Shown: piece after piece, positions 16,542-26,300 of the stretch
How positions within the stretch are numbered: the stretch's first letter is position 1
Layout: the number at the start of each line of letters is the position of its first letter
Source: CAZDCD01 sp964503885
Lineage (GTDB): Bacteria > Bacteroidota > Bacteroidia > Bacteroidales > UBA10428
NCBI GenBank assembly: GCA_964503885.1
Contig: CAZDCD010000029.1
Location: 1-51,702 of the forward strand
DNA length: 51,702 nt
Direction of reading: 5' to 3'
Notes under the pieces: model-generated
Database searches by the model: none
What the model saw: only the letters and a program-made list of their open reading frames with translations
What the model was told of the DNA's origin: nothing
Translations under genes and position numbers: made by a program

Positions 16542-17726
16542 TTACATGCTTTCAATGCCGGGATTTGAGATTGTCCGGTCTGAGCGGCATAAAAACAGAT
16601 AGCCTATTTGAGCCAGATAAACCAGAAGCACAATGAGCAGTGAAATCATAGCAGGCCGGTTTATGATAATGCATGAAGCAAGGATAAGGAGCAATGCAGA
16701 AATAAAATGAAAAAATACACTTCTATCGGGAATCCCGCTATTTTCATTTTGCAGGGTGAGCCCGATACACCCGGTAAACAGCAACACCATTGCCGATACC
16801 AAAAGCTGGATATTCACATGCTCATTTAAAACGGTTATTTTTTCACGGGAGAGTATGTGGAATAAACCGGAACCTGTGGCAACAATACTCATCAGCAACG
16901 GCATATGCAGGTATGAAAAAAAGAAGGTATACCAGACTCCGGGTTTAAACACCTTATTCCCGATAAAATCGAAATAGATCCACCATATCATAAAGCCTGT
17001 TGCAATGCTTATTACAGCCATTGCCACTACCGAATCCGCAGCAAGTGATGAAACCGAAACTGCCTTGATTACCGATACCAGCGTTTCGCCCAGTACAATT
17101 ATCACAAACAGCCCAAAACGTTCCGGAAGTTTTGATGTACTGAAACGCGGTAATTTTGCCTGATGCCTTATGGTGAATACAGGGGTGATCAGATCGGCAA
17201 AAAGTGCCAGTCCAAAAAGGAAGAAACTTATTGTATTGGAGAGAATTGCTGAAACAATTACAAGCACGAAGGAAGTTGAAAATCCGGTGACAAAACGTTT
17301 GGCTACAGGACGGAAAATCGGGTTATGGATGCCCCCCAAAGCCCAGAGTACAGTTATTATGCCACGGGTAAAAGCATACGAGAAAGCAAATCCCGAAAAT
17401 GTTGAGGTTAGCGCATGTTCGGCAAATATACCCATCCCTGCAAGGGGGATCATGAGCAGAAAGGTCAGGATCTTTATCTCCAATCCGTTGGTTTCAAAAC
17501 GTTCGAAATAAAAGGTCAATCCTATCCAAACCCACCATGTGGGTATGAAGAGCAGTACAAAACCAAAAAGGCTGCTGAGTGTGTAGTTTGCTGACAACAG
17601 ATCGGAAATTTGGGAGATAACAATCACAATAAAAAGATCGAAAAACAGTTCGAGCCAGGAGACCTTGCGGTGCTGTTTCTTATCTTCATCAAAATGAATA
17701 AGGGGTTTTTGCCATATGGATGTCAT
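16542..17726 (-). CDS. LtrA-family (low temperature requirement A) membrane protein
   Basis: This 394-residue multispanning protein belongs to the bacterial LtrA family, named from a Listeria locus needed for growth in the cold; its biochemical activity is not known. Signatures are the N-terminal SWLELFFDLFIVIVISQ (about 24-40) and LPERFGLFVIIVLGETLVSV in the middle. About 11-12 helices are visible. The start ATG at 17726 faces a 340-base AT-rich region with an 18-base perfect palindrome. Confidence 0.85.
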   Translation of the reverse strand: MTSIWQKPLIHFDEDKKQHRKVSWLELFFDLFIVIVISQISDLLSANYTLSSLFGFVLLFIPTWWVWIGLTFYFERFETNGLEIKILTFLLMIPLAGMGIFAEHALTSTFSGFAFSYAFTRGIITVLWALGGIHNPIFRPVAKRFVTGFSTSFVLVIVSAILSNTISFFLFGLALFADLITPVFTIRHQAKLPRFSTSKLPERFGLFVIIVLGETLVSVIKAVSVSSLAADSVVAMAVISIATGFMIWWIYFDFIGNKVFKPGVWYTFFFSYLHMPLLMSIVATGSGLFHILSREKITVLNEHVNIQLLVSAMVLLFTGCIGLTLQNENSGIPDRSVFFHFISALLLILASCIIINRPAMISLLIVLLVYLAQIGYLFLCRSDRTISNPGIESM

Positions 17727-17836
17727 AACTATACCGGATAATTGTGAACAATTCTAAATAAACATTTTAACATGTAAAACAGTTTTATTAAAATATGCCT
17801 GGAGAATCAGGATACTATAAATTATTTAGATAATAT

Positions 17837-17854
17837 ATTCAGTAATTACTGAAT
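17837..17854. promoter_or_regulatory. 18-base perfect palindrome, operator candidate
   Basis: The sequence ATTCAGTAATTACTGAAT reads the same on both strands and lies about 110 bases upstream of the LtrA-like start and 213 bases before the lipoprotein start. Perfect dyads of this length and spacing are typical of dimeric repressor sites. No regulator gene is adjacent, so the binding protein is unknown. Confidence 0.4.
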
Positions 17855-18036
17855 TTACAAGAAGTTATAATGTTTTGGGTCAGCTAATCAGAACAGTAAA
17901 TTTTTCTTTTTATGATGCAATATATTTCGCTGAAATAGGTTTTATATGAAAAACTACTGGTATAAATAAGCTGTTTTGCTGACTTGCATGCATTTCTGAA
18001 GGTGCACTGATGCAGACAGATAAACGCCAGACCATT

Positions 18037-18044
18037 TATTTTTG
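18037..18044 (+). promoter_or_regulatory. Putative Bacteroidota -7 promoter box (TATTTTTG)
   Basis: TATTTTTG matches the TAnnTTTG -7 consensus and lies 22 bases before the preferred lipoprotein start. No good TTTG -33 element is visible at the usual distance, so the call is tentative. It argues against the longer reading frame that begins at 18010. Confidence 0.4.
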
Positions 18045-18066
18045 TGAACAAGTAAAATATAAAAAT

Positions 18067-18501
18067 ATGAAAACAACATCACTGATTAGAACGGTTACCG
18101 GCACCTTGTGCCTGTTTTTGGCCTTAAACGGATGCAGCAGCAAAAAAACTTCACCGGAAAACCTGCAGACCGGCAGCAACAATTCCGGACAGGAATTGCG
18201 CAATGATTTTGCCGAAGAAAAGACGGAGCTTACCGAAACCGCCAAACAGATTATTTCGGAATACAATTCCCGCGCGGAAGACATAAAATACGATGCCATC
18301 CGTAATAATAAAAACCTCGACACCCATATTAAAATGAAATTAATCGACATGGAATCGAGGATCGAAAAGCTTCAGGATAAACTTGAAAATGCAAAATATC
18401 AGACAAATGATTCCTGGAACAAATTCCGTGATGATCTGATGAATGATATTAAACGGATACGGGAAGGTATAAAAGATTTACCCCGCACAAATATAGGATA
18501 A
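18067..18501 (+). CDS. Small coiled-coil lipoprotein, function unknown
   Basis: The 144-residue product starts with a signal peptide and the lipobox LNGC, predicting lipidation of the cysteine at about residue 24. The rest is highly charged and helical, with heptad-like patterns from about 50 to 135 (ETAKQIISEYNSRAEDIKY and KLIDMESRIEKLQDKL), consistent with a periplasmic coiled coil. The start at 18067 gives a normal signal peptide; the longer frame from 18010 would add 19 residues before it. I do not recognise a named family. It faces a convergent gene across an inverted repeat. Confidence 0.8.
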   Translation: MKTTSLIRTVTGTLCLFLALNGCSSKKTSPENLQTGSNNSGQELRNDFAEEKTELTETAKQIISEYNSRAEDIKYDAIRNNKNLDTHIKMKLIDMESRIEKLQDKLENAKYQTNDSWNKFRDDLMNDIKRIREGIKDLPRTNIG

Positions 18502-18534
18502 CTTCCTAACCTTTCTGATCGCCGGTTTTTAACT

Positions 18535-18594
18535 ATGGGTTGCTTCCTATGGAGAACATATATGTATCCACTTGCAGAATAATCAGCAACCCAT
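18535..18594. terminator. Inverted repeat between convergent genes
   Basis: ATGGGTTGCT at 18535-18544 and its exact complement AGCAACCCAT at 18585-18594 flank a 40-base loop that itself holds the palindrome ACATATATGT. It sits between two convergent genes, where a bidirectional terminator is expected. There is no adjacent T-run, so the terminator reading is tentative. Confidence 0.4.
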
Positions 18595-18608
18595 TCTGCG
18601 CGAAGAAA

Positions 18609-19226
18609 CTATTTAGCCCTCAGCAAAAAGTACCCGGCAACCAGGTAAACAACGGTGAGGCCCAATATTGCTGAAACCGTTGTATCTGCTCCTGCTGCAC
18701 TTGGTCCCGGCCCTGTTGTATTTTTTGCGAATAATGTCATCAGAACTATCAAAATAATATACGACAACATCAATCCAATTACCTTGATGATGTGATTCAT
18801 CTGAAGTCTTTTGCATTCAAGCACCTGAAAATAGGTGGTGCTTGTAGCCGTATAGCCGTGCCATTTATAATCGCTGGCGCCGCGAATAATCCTGTAGGAC
18901 TGCACCGGAATAACAGGAATATAAAAGAAGGTAAACCATTGTGTGGTAAGAAATGAGCTGTCGTTACTCCGTTCGGTAGCACAGTAAAATTTTGTTCCCC
19001 ATCCGATGAACAACCTGGGATTTGGAATATATTCCAGATTCGGATGATAGGGTTGTACGATAAAAAGAGCGACCAGCGCTATTATAGCAGGCAGGAACGG
19101 GATAAGGAAACTTATTCCTATAACTACCGATAAAGCCCTGAAGTTTTTTCTCCATGCATGCACGGCTACCCATATGGGAAACAAAAAATATGCAAGCGCG
19201 GTTAAGATAGATAGTACGATTTCCAT
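18609..19226 (-). CDS. Membrane protein with conserved FFYIPVIPVQSYR-type motif, function unknown
   Basis: This 205-residue protein has two N-terminal helices (about 1-60), a soluble central segment (about 65-140) and two C-terminal helices. The central segment contains GWGTKFYCATERSNDSSF and TTQWFTFFYIPVIPVQSYRI. I recall that pattern from a widespread uncharacterised membrane family, but I cannot assign a role. It lies 18 bases downstream of a lipoprotein gene on the same strand and may be in the same transcript as the envelope genes upstream. Confidence 0.75.
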   Translation of the reverse strand: MEIVLSILTALAYFLFPIWVAVHAWRKNFRALSVVIGISFLIPFLPAIIALVALFIVQPYHPNLEYIPNPRLFIGWGTKFYCATERSNDSSFLTTQWFTFFYIPVIPVQSYRIIRGASDYKWHGYTATSTTYFQVLECKRLQMNHIIKVIGLMLSYIILIVLMTLFAKNTTGPGPSAAGADTTVSAILGLTVVYLVAGYFLLRAK

Positions 19227-19244
19227 GTGTATTGTGATTTGGTT

Positions 19245-19961
19245 TTAGATATCTTTATAAAGTACTCCGTTGTATCGACCGGACCATTTGCTTTCAGGAT
19301 GCATTCCCTTCGTCATCAGGATTACCAGCTTTTGTCCATCAGGGGCGGTGATTTCTCTCCATTCGACCCATCCTGCCTGTTCCAAGAGTCCATATGCGTT
19401 GATGTTGAATATTTTTTCGCCCAGTGCAATCTGCCACTTTGAGGATGTGACTGATAGCCTTGAAGCATAAACAGTGCGCTCTTCACCTTCTGGCGTTTTA
19501 ATGATCATATAGGCACATTCGCCAATCTGCGTGCTTTTGCCGGTTGTATCCACTGTAAATATTTTACCGGAGACGGCTCCAAGCGCTTTCTCGCCCAAGC
19601 CTATTCTCCTGAATACCGCCACTGAGCGCTGAATGCTGTCGGAGATGACATATTCGTAATGATAGCTGCCATATTCGATCATGAATGTGTCACCGGTCAT
19701 CACGTAAAAATCTCCGCTACTGCTGAATGCGGTATACGGATTTATGCTGCTGCCCGGTTTTTTAAGGGTTACAATTTCAGATGGTTTTGCACATAGTATG
19801 CCTGTGTTATCAGGATCAAAAATCATATGCAACGATGTCTGCAATCCTGATTCTTCACTGAAGAGTGCGACTTCCGGGCTGTTTCTTTCATTGTGGCTGA
19901 TGCAGGAAAAAATGCAAAGTATTCCTGCAAGGGCACAAAATAACAATGTTCTGTTGATCAT
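19245..19961 (-). CDS. Hypothetical lipoprotein
   Basis: This 238-residue protein has a signal peptide ending in the lipobox-like CIFSC, so lipidation at about Cys20 is likely. The mature part is rich in beta-strand patterns and mentions no recognisable domain. Strings such as YHYEYVISDSIQRSVAVFRRIG and TVYASRLSVTSSKWQIALGEK are consistent with a beta-rich periplasmic domain. It is flanked by another lipoprotein and a membrane protein on the same strand. Confidence 0.72.
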   Translation of the reverse strand: MINRTLLFCALAGILCIFSCISHNERNSPEVALFSEESGLQTSLHMIFDPDNTGILCAKPSEIVTLKKPGSSINPYTAFSSSGDFYVMTGDTFMIEYGSYHYEYVISDSIQRSVAVFRRIGLGEKALGAVSGKIFTVDTTGKSTQIGECAYMIIKTPEGEERTVYASRLSVTSSKWQIALGEKIFNINAYGLLEQAGWVEWREITAPDGQKLVILMTKGMHPESKWSGRYNGVLYKDI

Positions 19962-19999
19962 GGTATTTTATGAAAATAGTAGCATTCCTGTGTTCACAA

Positions 20000-20452
20000 T
20001 TATTTTGTACTTGATTTGATGACCGGGGGTTTGCATTTGCTCAGCAGTTTCATTCCCTGCTGTTCATCTGCGATAAGTTCAAGACTGTTACGGGCATATA
20101 AAATACCCATAAGAACATGCTGATGAACATAGTACACCTTTCCGGGTTCGGGTACAAAAGACAATTTACTTGTGTTTTCCGATTTGCTTTCAAGGATCTT
20201 TTCATCGGGAGTAGTTTCCCAGCACAGGTAACCTTTCGGACCTGTATGGCCTATCAGGGAATCGTTTTCCTTCACTCCGATCTGGATTGCCGAACCCAGA
20301 ATTGCGGGTCTCATCACATATATTCTCGACATGGCTGAATCTTCTACCGTTTTGTCCTGGGCAGGCAGATTGACATACTGGTATGTGGTGGCACATGAAC
20401 ACATCAGAACCACGAACAGCACCTGAAAAAGCATAATTGTGTTGGTTTTCAT
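20000..20452 (-). CDS. DUF2846-like lipoprotein
   Basis: This is a 150-residue lipoprotein with a signal peptide ending in MCSCA. The mature part resembles DUF2846 domains: RIYVMRP near the start, a central GPKGYLCWETTPDEKIL, and FVPEPGKVYYVHQHV. The family is uncharacterised and commonly envelope-associated. It lies 11 bases downstream of the beta-barrel gene, in the same orientation, so an envelope operon is likely. The family assignment is from pattern recognition only. Confidence 0.68.
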   Translation of the reverse strand: MKTNTIMLFQVLFVVLMCSCATTYQYVNLPAQDKTVEDSAMSRIYVMRPAILGSAIQIGVKENDSLIGHTGPKGYLCWETTPDEKILESKSENTSKLSFVPEPGKVYYVHQHVLMGILYARNSLELIADEQQGMKLLSKCKPPVIKSSTK

Positions 20453-20463
20453 AGTGTTTACGA

Positions 20464-21069
20464 TTAGAAAGTTAAATAATTGAGTGTTATATTAACCTGA
20501 ACAGGGTTTCTAAAGTCCCCTCCGAAATAATATTTCTCCGAAGTTGAGATCGCAGCATTCAGCTCAGCTGTGAAATACCTTTTTATTTCATAGCCTACAC
20601 CCAGTCCGATTCCTGTTCCGAAATGATTTCCTGTTGCTTTGAATGCATCTCCAAGATTTGAATAGCCGAACAGCGTGTTGATAAAGAACTTCTCTGCCGA
20701 ACGAAACGGGTAAAAAGTGGCACTTAGTCCGGCAAGCCCGCCCATAAGAGTAGATTTTTCGGAATATTCATCGTATTCATTGACCACGGGCCTGGTAAAC
20801 CAGTTGGGTCTGGAATTCCAGCATATATAGAACCTGTCGGATGGCGCAAAACCGATCCTGAAGTTGGTGGAAAAACAGGGCTGTAAGTATACATCGGTAT
20901 AGGTACGCACGCCCCATGGAGAGCTATAATCTTCACCCTTGTAAGGTACAACTGCCAAGCCTCCCCCGGCGCCGATGCCGAATATAAATTTGCTGCGTTC
21001 CTGTGGTGCAGCCGGCAAGACTGTTCCTGCATATAGGATGATGATAAGCGCTATTTTATGTGTTTTCAT
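20464..21069 (-). CDS. Small outer-membrane beta-barrel protein candidate
   Basis: The preferred start at 21069 gives 201 residues with a clean signal peptide (MKTHKIALIIILYAGTVLPA) and avoids overlap with the upstream gene. A longer frame would begin at 21165. The mature part has alternating aromatic/hydrophobic strands and Gly-rich turns such as FGIGAGGGLAV, and ends in NITLNYLTF, a terminal Phe typical of BamA-recognised barrels. Length and pattern suggest an eight- to ten-strand porin-like fold of unknown role. Confidence 0.7.
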   Translation of the reverse strand: MKTHKIALIIILYAGTVLPAAPQERSKFIFGIGAGGGLAVVPYKGEDYSSPWGVRTYTDVYLQPCFSTNFRIGFAPSDRFYICWNSRPNWFTRPVVNEYDEYSEKSTLMGGLAGLSATFYPFRSAEKFFINTLFGYSNLGDAFKATGNHFGTGIGLGVGYEIKRYFTAELNAAISTSEKYYFGGDFRNPVQVNITLNYLTF

Positions 21070-21109
21070 ACTGCATCGGGGATTGTATTTTTTTATCGCC
21101 ATAATTTGA

Positions 21110-21646
21110 TCATTTAAATTCAAGATAATAGGAATACCCCAGTTGGATGAAATATTCTTTTTCATATCCGAATAAATATGTAGGCATATGCTTTATAAAG
21201 AAATTCCTGTAATAAAGTCCGGCAGTCGGCCAGAAATTTTCTCCAAATTTTACTTCCCGAGTAAACAGAAAATTAACATCAAAAGAAAATGCAAAACCGT
21301 TGACCTTGTTCCCGAATATTGAATTTACTGAAAACCAGGGGTACAGGTCGGTATAATCGAACTGAATCCCGCCACCTAAACCAAAGGCGAACCTTTTATT
21401 GAAGTGATAAATGCAGTTGCTTGAAAATACCCATAGCCATGCGTCGCTCCATTTTGTAAACGCCTGGCCGTGAGCCACTTCAATTGAAATACCCTGGCCG
21501 GTCCGGTCCGAAGGTTGTGGCGTAAAGTCACCGGTTAATCCGGCAGGTATAATACTGGTGCAGAAACCGGATGAATCCTGTGAGCGGAGCGTAGAGGAAA
21601 TGAAAATGCCTGCCGGCAGCAGGACAATGATGTACCATTTTTTCAT
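21110..21646 (-). CDS. Small outer-membrane beta-barrel protein candidate
   Basis: This 178-residue exported protein starts with a signal peptide (MKKWYIIVLLPAGIFISSTLRS) and continues with strand-like segments: FAFGLGGGIQFDY, GFAFSFDVNFLFTREV and YFIQLGYSYYLEF. It resembles the following gene in size and composition, although I cannot align them confidently. It is the first gene of the minus-strand envelope cluster and lies 121 bases from the divergent sigma factor gene, so the intervening region may be regulated by that sigma factor. Confidence 0.68.
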   Translation of the reverse strand: MKKWYIIVLLPAGIFISSTLRSQDSSGFCTSIIPAGLTGDFTPQPSDRTGQGISIEVAHGQAFTKWSDAWLWVFSSNCIYHFNKRFAFGLGGGIQFDYTDLYPWFSVNSIFGNKVNGFAFSFDVNFLFTREVKFGENFWPTAGLYYRNFFIKHMPTYLFGYEKEYFIQLGYSYYLEFK

Positions 21647-21767
21647 TTTTGTGAAATTTCGGTTTTTATTATGAAATGATCTTTCGAAAGAAAACGTTAC
21701 AAAAATTTATTTTTTTAATTTGTACTTTTAATGTGTAACGAAATCGGCATTTTAATCATTTCTGTCA

Positions 21768-22604
21768 ATGAATAATCCCAGGCAAGAGAAAACCAAAACC
21801 ACAGGTGAAACGAGCATTTTTACAAGTGAAAACAGTGTTTACCTGATCGGAAGGATCATAAAAACATGGGCTTCAGCCAATATGATGGAACTCACATGGA
21901 CAGGGATGCATATCAGTAAACAGGGTGTAGACCCTTTGATCCGGAATATTCTGAACAATATCCATCAGAATGGTGTTGAAACAGAATCATTCGGGTCCAT
22001 TAAGAAAGAGGTTACCGGGCAGGCATCATTCATGCTTCAAAAAGAGTTTGAGATATTTATCGGGCTGCTAAAGGATAACGATGCCCGGGCATGGAGTGAA
22101 CTTGTATCGGTATTTAAGATCAGAAGCGCATCATGGATAAGCAGGAGAATAAATGATCATGAACATATATCCCAGGTCTTCAGTGATGCACTTGTTGTGC
22201 TGTACAATGACCTGGTTTCGGGTAAAAAGGTGCATTTCAGCAATTCACGCGATCTGAAATCGTACCTGTATAAAATTCTTGAATTTAAGATAAAAGAACA
22301 TAAAAGATCGGTCAGAAAACAAGAGACCACATTTTCTGAAAACAAGTATCCTGATGCATTGCAATTTCAGGACTATGAAGAAGAATATCCGGAAAACAGC
22401 AGGCTTAAATACATTGAAGATTCTATCATGCAGTTGGATGCTGATGAGCAGAAGATCCTGCATGACTATTATTTTTCCGGTAAAAAATTAAAAAAAATAG
22501 CCACTGAATTGCACCTTACACAGGAAAATGTGAGGATTAAAAAGCACAGGGCTTTAAAAAGCATTATAAACGGATTAAACAAAGAAGGGTATGAAGCATT
22601 CTGA
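21768..22604 (+). CDS. ECF-like RNA polymerase sigma factor with N-terminal extension
   Basis: The C-terminal region (about 215-270) is a clear sigma region 4: LDADEQKILHDYYFSGKKLK followed by a helix-turn-helix with QENVRIKKHRALKSII. Residues about 100-190 correspond to a divergent sigma region 2. The first 90 residues are an extension not usual for ECF factors. A start at codon 89 (Met-Leu-Gln-Lys) would give a standard ECF length of about 190 residues, and I cannot rule it out. The gene overlaps the anti-sigma gene by 14 bases, implying translational coupling. Confidence 0.83.
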   Translation: MNNPRQEKTKTTGETSIFTSENSVYLIGRIIKTWASANMMELTWTGMHISKQGVDPLIRNILNNIHQNGVETESFGSIKKEVTGQASFMLQKEFEIFIGLLKDNDARAWSELVSVFKIRSASWISRRINDHEHISQVFSDALVVLYNDLVSGKKVHFSNSRDLKSYLYKILEFKIKEHKRSVRKQETTFSENKYPDALQFQDYEEEYPENSRLKYIEDSIMQLDADEQKILHDYYFSGKKLKKIATELHLTQENVRIKKHRALKSIINGLNKEGYEAF

Positions 22605-23340
22605 TGTCGAAGAAAAACATATTCTGGAACGATATCTGCGGAATGAATTATCAGGATCTGAAGAGGATGGATTTGAAAAACATCTTATTACATGCCGGCA
22701 ATGCAGGGAAGACATTGAACAGATGGAAACAGTCATCGCCGGTATCCGGAAAATGGAATCGGACAGGGTATTCAAAGGATCATATGAAAACCGGAATGCC
22801 TTCAGAGTCCCCGGAAAGAGTCTTCCAATCATAAAACGGGCTGCCGGCATACTCGTTGTTATCGGGTTCGCCGGAATGATTTATCTTGCCGGTATTAAAC
22901 ATATCAGAACGATGAAACAGGTTGTTACACAGAATGGTACGGGTAATGACAGTGCAACCTTCAACAGTACGGTTCAGAAACCATCGGACGTTCCGGAACT
23001 TGAAAATATTGACGGGAGAGAAAATGAAAAGCTGATTGCCGCACGTTTTAAACCCGATCCGTTTTACGAAAGACTTGTAAGAAACGTATACCGGGGTGAG
23101 AATTTTCAGGTTCTTGAACCCCGGAACGACACGATCAGCGGATCACCGGTATTTAACTGGAAATACCATGCTGCCGATTCACTGAAATTACTGATCATAA
23201 CCAATACGGGCACAAAAATAGTTGAAAGAACCGTCGCAAGACCTTATACCTTGCCCGAAAAGTTGGATAAAGGATTGTATTATTGGCAGTTACAGTCTGA
23301 GACCGAAACCCTGATAACACGAAGGATGATTGTCAGGTAA
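22591..23340 (+). CDS. Membrane zinc-finger anti-sigma factor
   Basis: The N-terminus (about 1-45) has the ZAS zinc-binding motif His31-x3-Cys35-x2-Cys38 typical of anti-sigma factors that hold ECF sigma factors at the membrane. A single transmembrane helix lies at about 84-101. The remaining 145 residues should be periplasmic, with a linker and a C-terminal beta-rich, Ig-like segment (about 165-249, including GSPVFNWKY and YYWQLQSETE). It overlaps the sigma gene, the usual arrangement. The next gene, TPR-CHAT, is convergent 44 bases away. In this family release of the sigma factor often depends on proteolysis of the anti-sigma factor. Confidence 0.85.
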   Translation: MKHSDVEEKHILERYLRNELSGSEEDGFEKHLITCRQCREDIEQMETVIAGIRKMESDRVFKGSYENRNAFRVPGKSLPIIKRAAGILVVIGFAGMIYLAGIKHIRTMKQVVTQNGTGNDSATFNSTVQKPSDVPELENIDGRENEKLIAARFKPDPFYERLVRNVYRGENFQVLEPRNDTISGSPVFNWKYHAADSLKLLIITNTGTKIVERTVARPYTLPEKLDKGLYYWQLQSETETLITRRMIVR

Positions 23341-23384
23341 CCGGCGAACCTGGTTTATGGTTTCATGAAACGATAGGATGCCAT

Positions 23385-26300
23385 TTACTCACCAATGAGT
23401 GCAAAACCTCCCCAGAAAAATGGAAACGACGTATCGCTGTTGCTGATCATGGTGAGTTTTGTGCTACGTAAAGCCTGGGCATAGGATTTATTGTGCAGCA
23501 CATTTTTATAGAATGAAATCATGAACTCCAGGGAATTCTGATCGCCCACTTTCCAGTAAGAATACACAATATTCGGAACTCCGGCATATAAAAAACCTCT
23601 TGTCAGACCCATCATACCTTCACCCTTTTCAAGCTTACCTAGTCCTGTTTCACAGGCACTTAACACCACCAGATCGGCGTTTAAATCAAGATTATAGATT
23701 TCCCGGGCATAAAGAATGCCATCATTTAAATCAGAAATTACTTCATCAGGCGAATCCGGCGATTGTAGCTGTGGCGATGCAAATATAATCCCCGAGAGTT
23801 CAGCATTCTCACTATCAACAATGCCATGCGTGGCAATATGCACAAAATTGTGACCGGCCACATCACGTTTAAAATTTTCTTCGGAAGCAATGTCATAAAG
23901 GTATATGTCGGTATTGTATCCGTCCTCCTCAAATAGGGTTTTCAGGCTGTCGATCTCCAATCTTGTGTATGGCAATTCACTGAAATGCACCCCGTCTTTG
24001 GATACGGATCTCACCAGTTTCTTATCTGTGATACTGGTCAGGTATTTTTGCCCGGTTGCTTCATTGGGGTATTCTTTTTCTATATCGGTAAAGACAGGAG
24101 CAAAACCCAAAAAGTTTTTGTTTTGTGCTGGTATTATTTCTTTATTTTTCAGCCATAATCCGGTACTATAGTGGTACCTGATGTCGAAGTCCGAAACCAG
24201 ATATTTTATTTCACTGAAATCATCTAAATTCAACGTTTTCCGGTCAGAGCTTGTAAGGGTTTCGAATGGAAGATAAAGTAGGCATTTATCCGGTATAATC
24301 GTAATGCTTGTTTTGTCTTTGAGATAATTTAGGTTCTCAGATATAAGCAGATCATATAACATCTTACTGTATTTCAGGTAATTTTCTGATTCATATTTTC
24401 TGATAGAACTCAGGTAACCTTCAACGAGGTCTTCCATGTTCATGCTCACCGGAGAATTTGTCACGGTCATGGTGTCATTTGTGATCACAAATGCATAAAT
24501 GGAAGAATCGGCCAGGAAGTAGCTCAACAGGGCTTCATCCGGGGCTAATTTTCTGCGTACATCTTTTATGGAAGCGCCATATAGAGGATCGTGAAGGAGG
24601 TCATCTCCGGCAAGGTATTCATTGATGGTCTCCCGGATATCCTTTAATCTCAGCACAAGGCTGTCGGCTCTGGTCTCATCAGTGATCCGCTGTGAATCGT
24701 TTTCATAGCTGTTTTTCTTCATTCTGCCCGATAAATAATCAAGGTAACTCATAGTTGATACCTTATCCTGCAGGATTTCCGCCGGTAAGTCCGACTCTAC
24801 TTCAGCTTCGCATTTGTACATCACATTTTGCAATACTGTGGCCTTGTTCAGTTCTGAAAATTCAAAAGCTTTATTGCGGTAAGTTATGTCGCCGGTTTCC
24901 TTAAATAAGAGAATAGCAGCACTCACGGCAATCTGTGATTTACCGGATATGAGATTTACCAGGTCAATTTTGGTTTCCTCCGTGGTAAAATCACAAAAGA
25001 TCTCCGGAAGCAACTGCCTGACCTTCTCGAAGCAGACGATTGCTTCATCAAGGTAATCGTAATTTTTTTGGACCTGGGATAGTTTCTGATCTGCTTGTGC
25101 AAGATTGAGGAGATCATGAACGAATTCAACCGCATCAAGGATATTGTTCATATCAGGATTAGCCATTGTAAGATTGTCTTTATAATTTGTCTGCAAAGCC
25201 TTTATAAAATAGGACCTTGCAGAATCAAGAACCTCGAGTCTTTCAAATATTTCGGCCAACATCCGGTATGAGACAGCCAGTTCGGGGTGTTTTGTCTGGT
25301 AGATCTTTTTCCCTATCTCAATGGATTTTCTCTGATAAAATAGTGCTGAGTCTGCAAATTCCCGCTCCATGAAATTTGTGGAGATATTGCCAAAGAAGAG
25401 AGCAACATATTCATTTTCAGGTCCGTAATCCTTAAGCACCAGGTCCAGCCCGGTGAGGTAACTGGTGTATTCGGCATCAAGGTCACCAAGTTTTGCGTAG
25501 GCTGTACCGAGGTTGAGATATTCTGAAGCCAGTTCAGAATTTTCCTCACCGTAGATCTGTTTCAGCATCTCAATCGATTTTTTAAAGCAATTCCTTGCCG
25601 AATCAGCCTGCTCCTTATCGAGCATAACTACTCCGATATTATCGATTGTGGATGCTATATCGGGATGTATGTCTCCAAACAATTGTTTCCTTATTTCAAT
25701 GCTTTTGCTGTAATATGCCAGTGCAAGTTCATAATCTCCCTTGTATTTATAGATAGCGCCTATATTATTGTAGCTGCCCGCCACATAAGGTGTGCATTCC
25801 CCTTTCTGCTTTCTGAGTTCCAGCGCTTTCTTAAGGTATTTGAGACTTTCGTCATAGTTGCCCATGCTGGCATATATGGCTCCCATATTGTTGTAAGCAC
25901 TTGCCGTATACGGATTATTCAGACCGAACTTGATCAGCTGAATGTGTAAGGCCTTTTCAAAATAGTAGAGCGATTTCAGGTACATTCCCATGTCGCGGTA
26001 AAGCACTCCAAGGTTGGTATAACTCATGCACAGGTCGGCATGAAGCGAATCGAAAATTTCCTGTCTGATCTCCAGGGCCCTGGTATGACAGGCAAGTGAT
26101 TTATCAATGTTGCCGAGTGCATGGTATACATTTCCCAGATTATTGAGACTCAACGCGGTCATCGGGTGTTTTGGCCCAAGCTTGTCCATGCGGATTCTGT
26201 AGGCTTTCAGCTGAAGATCAAGCGCCCTCTGATAGTCCCCTGTCATCTCATAAAGCGAGGCCAGGTTATTATATGCTTCAGCAGTTGCAGGATGACTGGT

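Larger units (their letters stand above)
17727..18066. other. Divergent AT-rich intergenic region
   Basis: This stretch separates the minus-strand LtrA-like gene from the plus-strand lipoprotein and probably holds both promoters. It contains one 18-base perfect palindrome (17837-17854) and a TAnnTTTG box at 18037-18044. No ORF or RNA gene is apparent in it. Confidence 0.6.
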
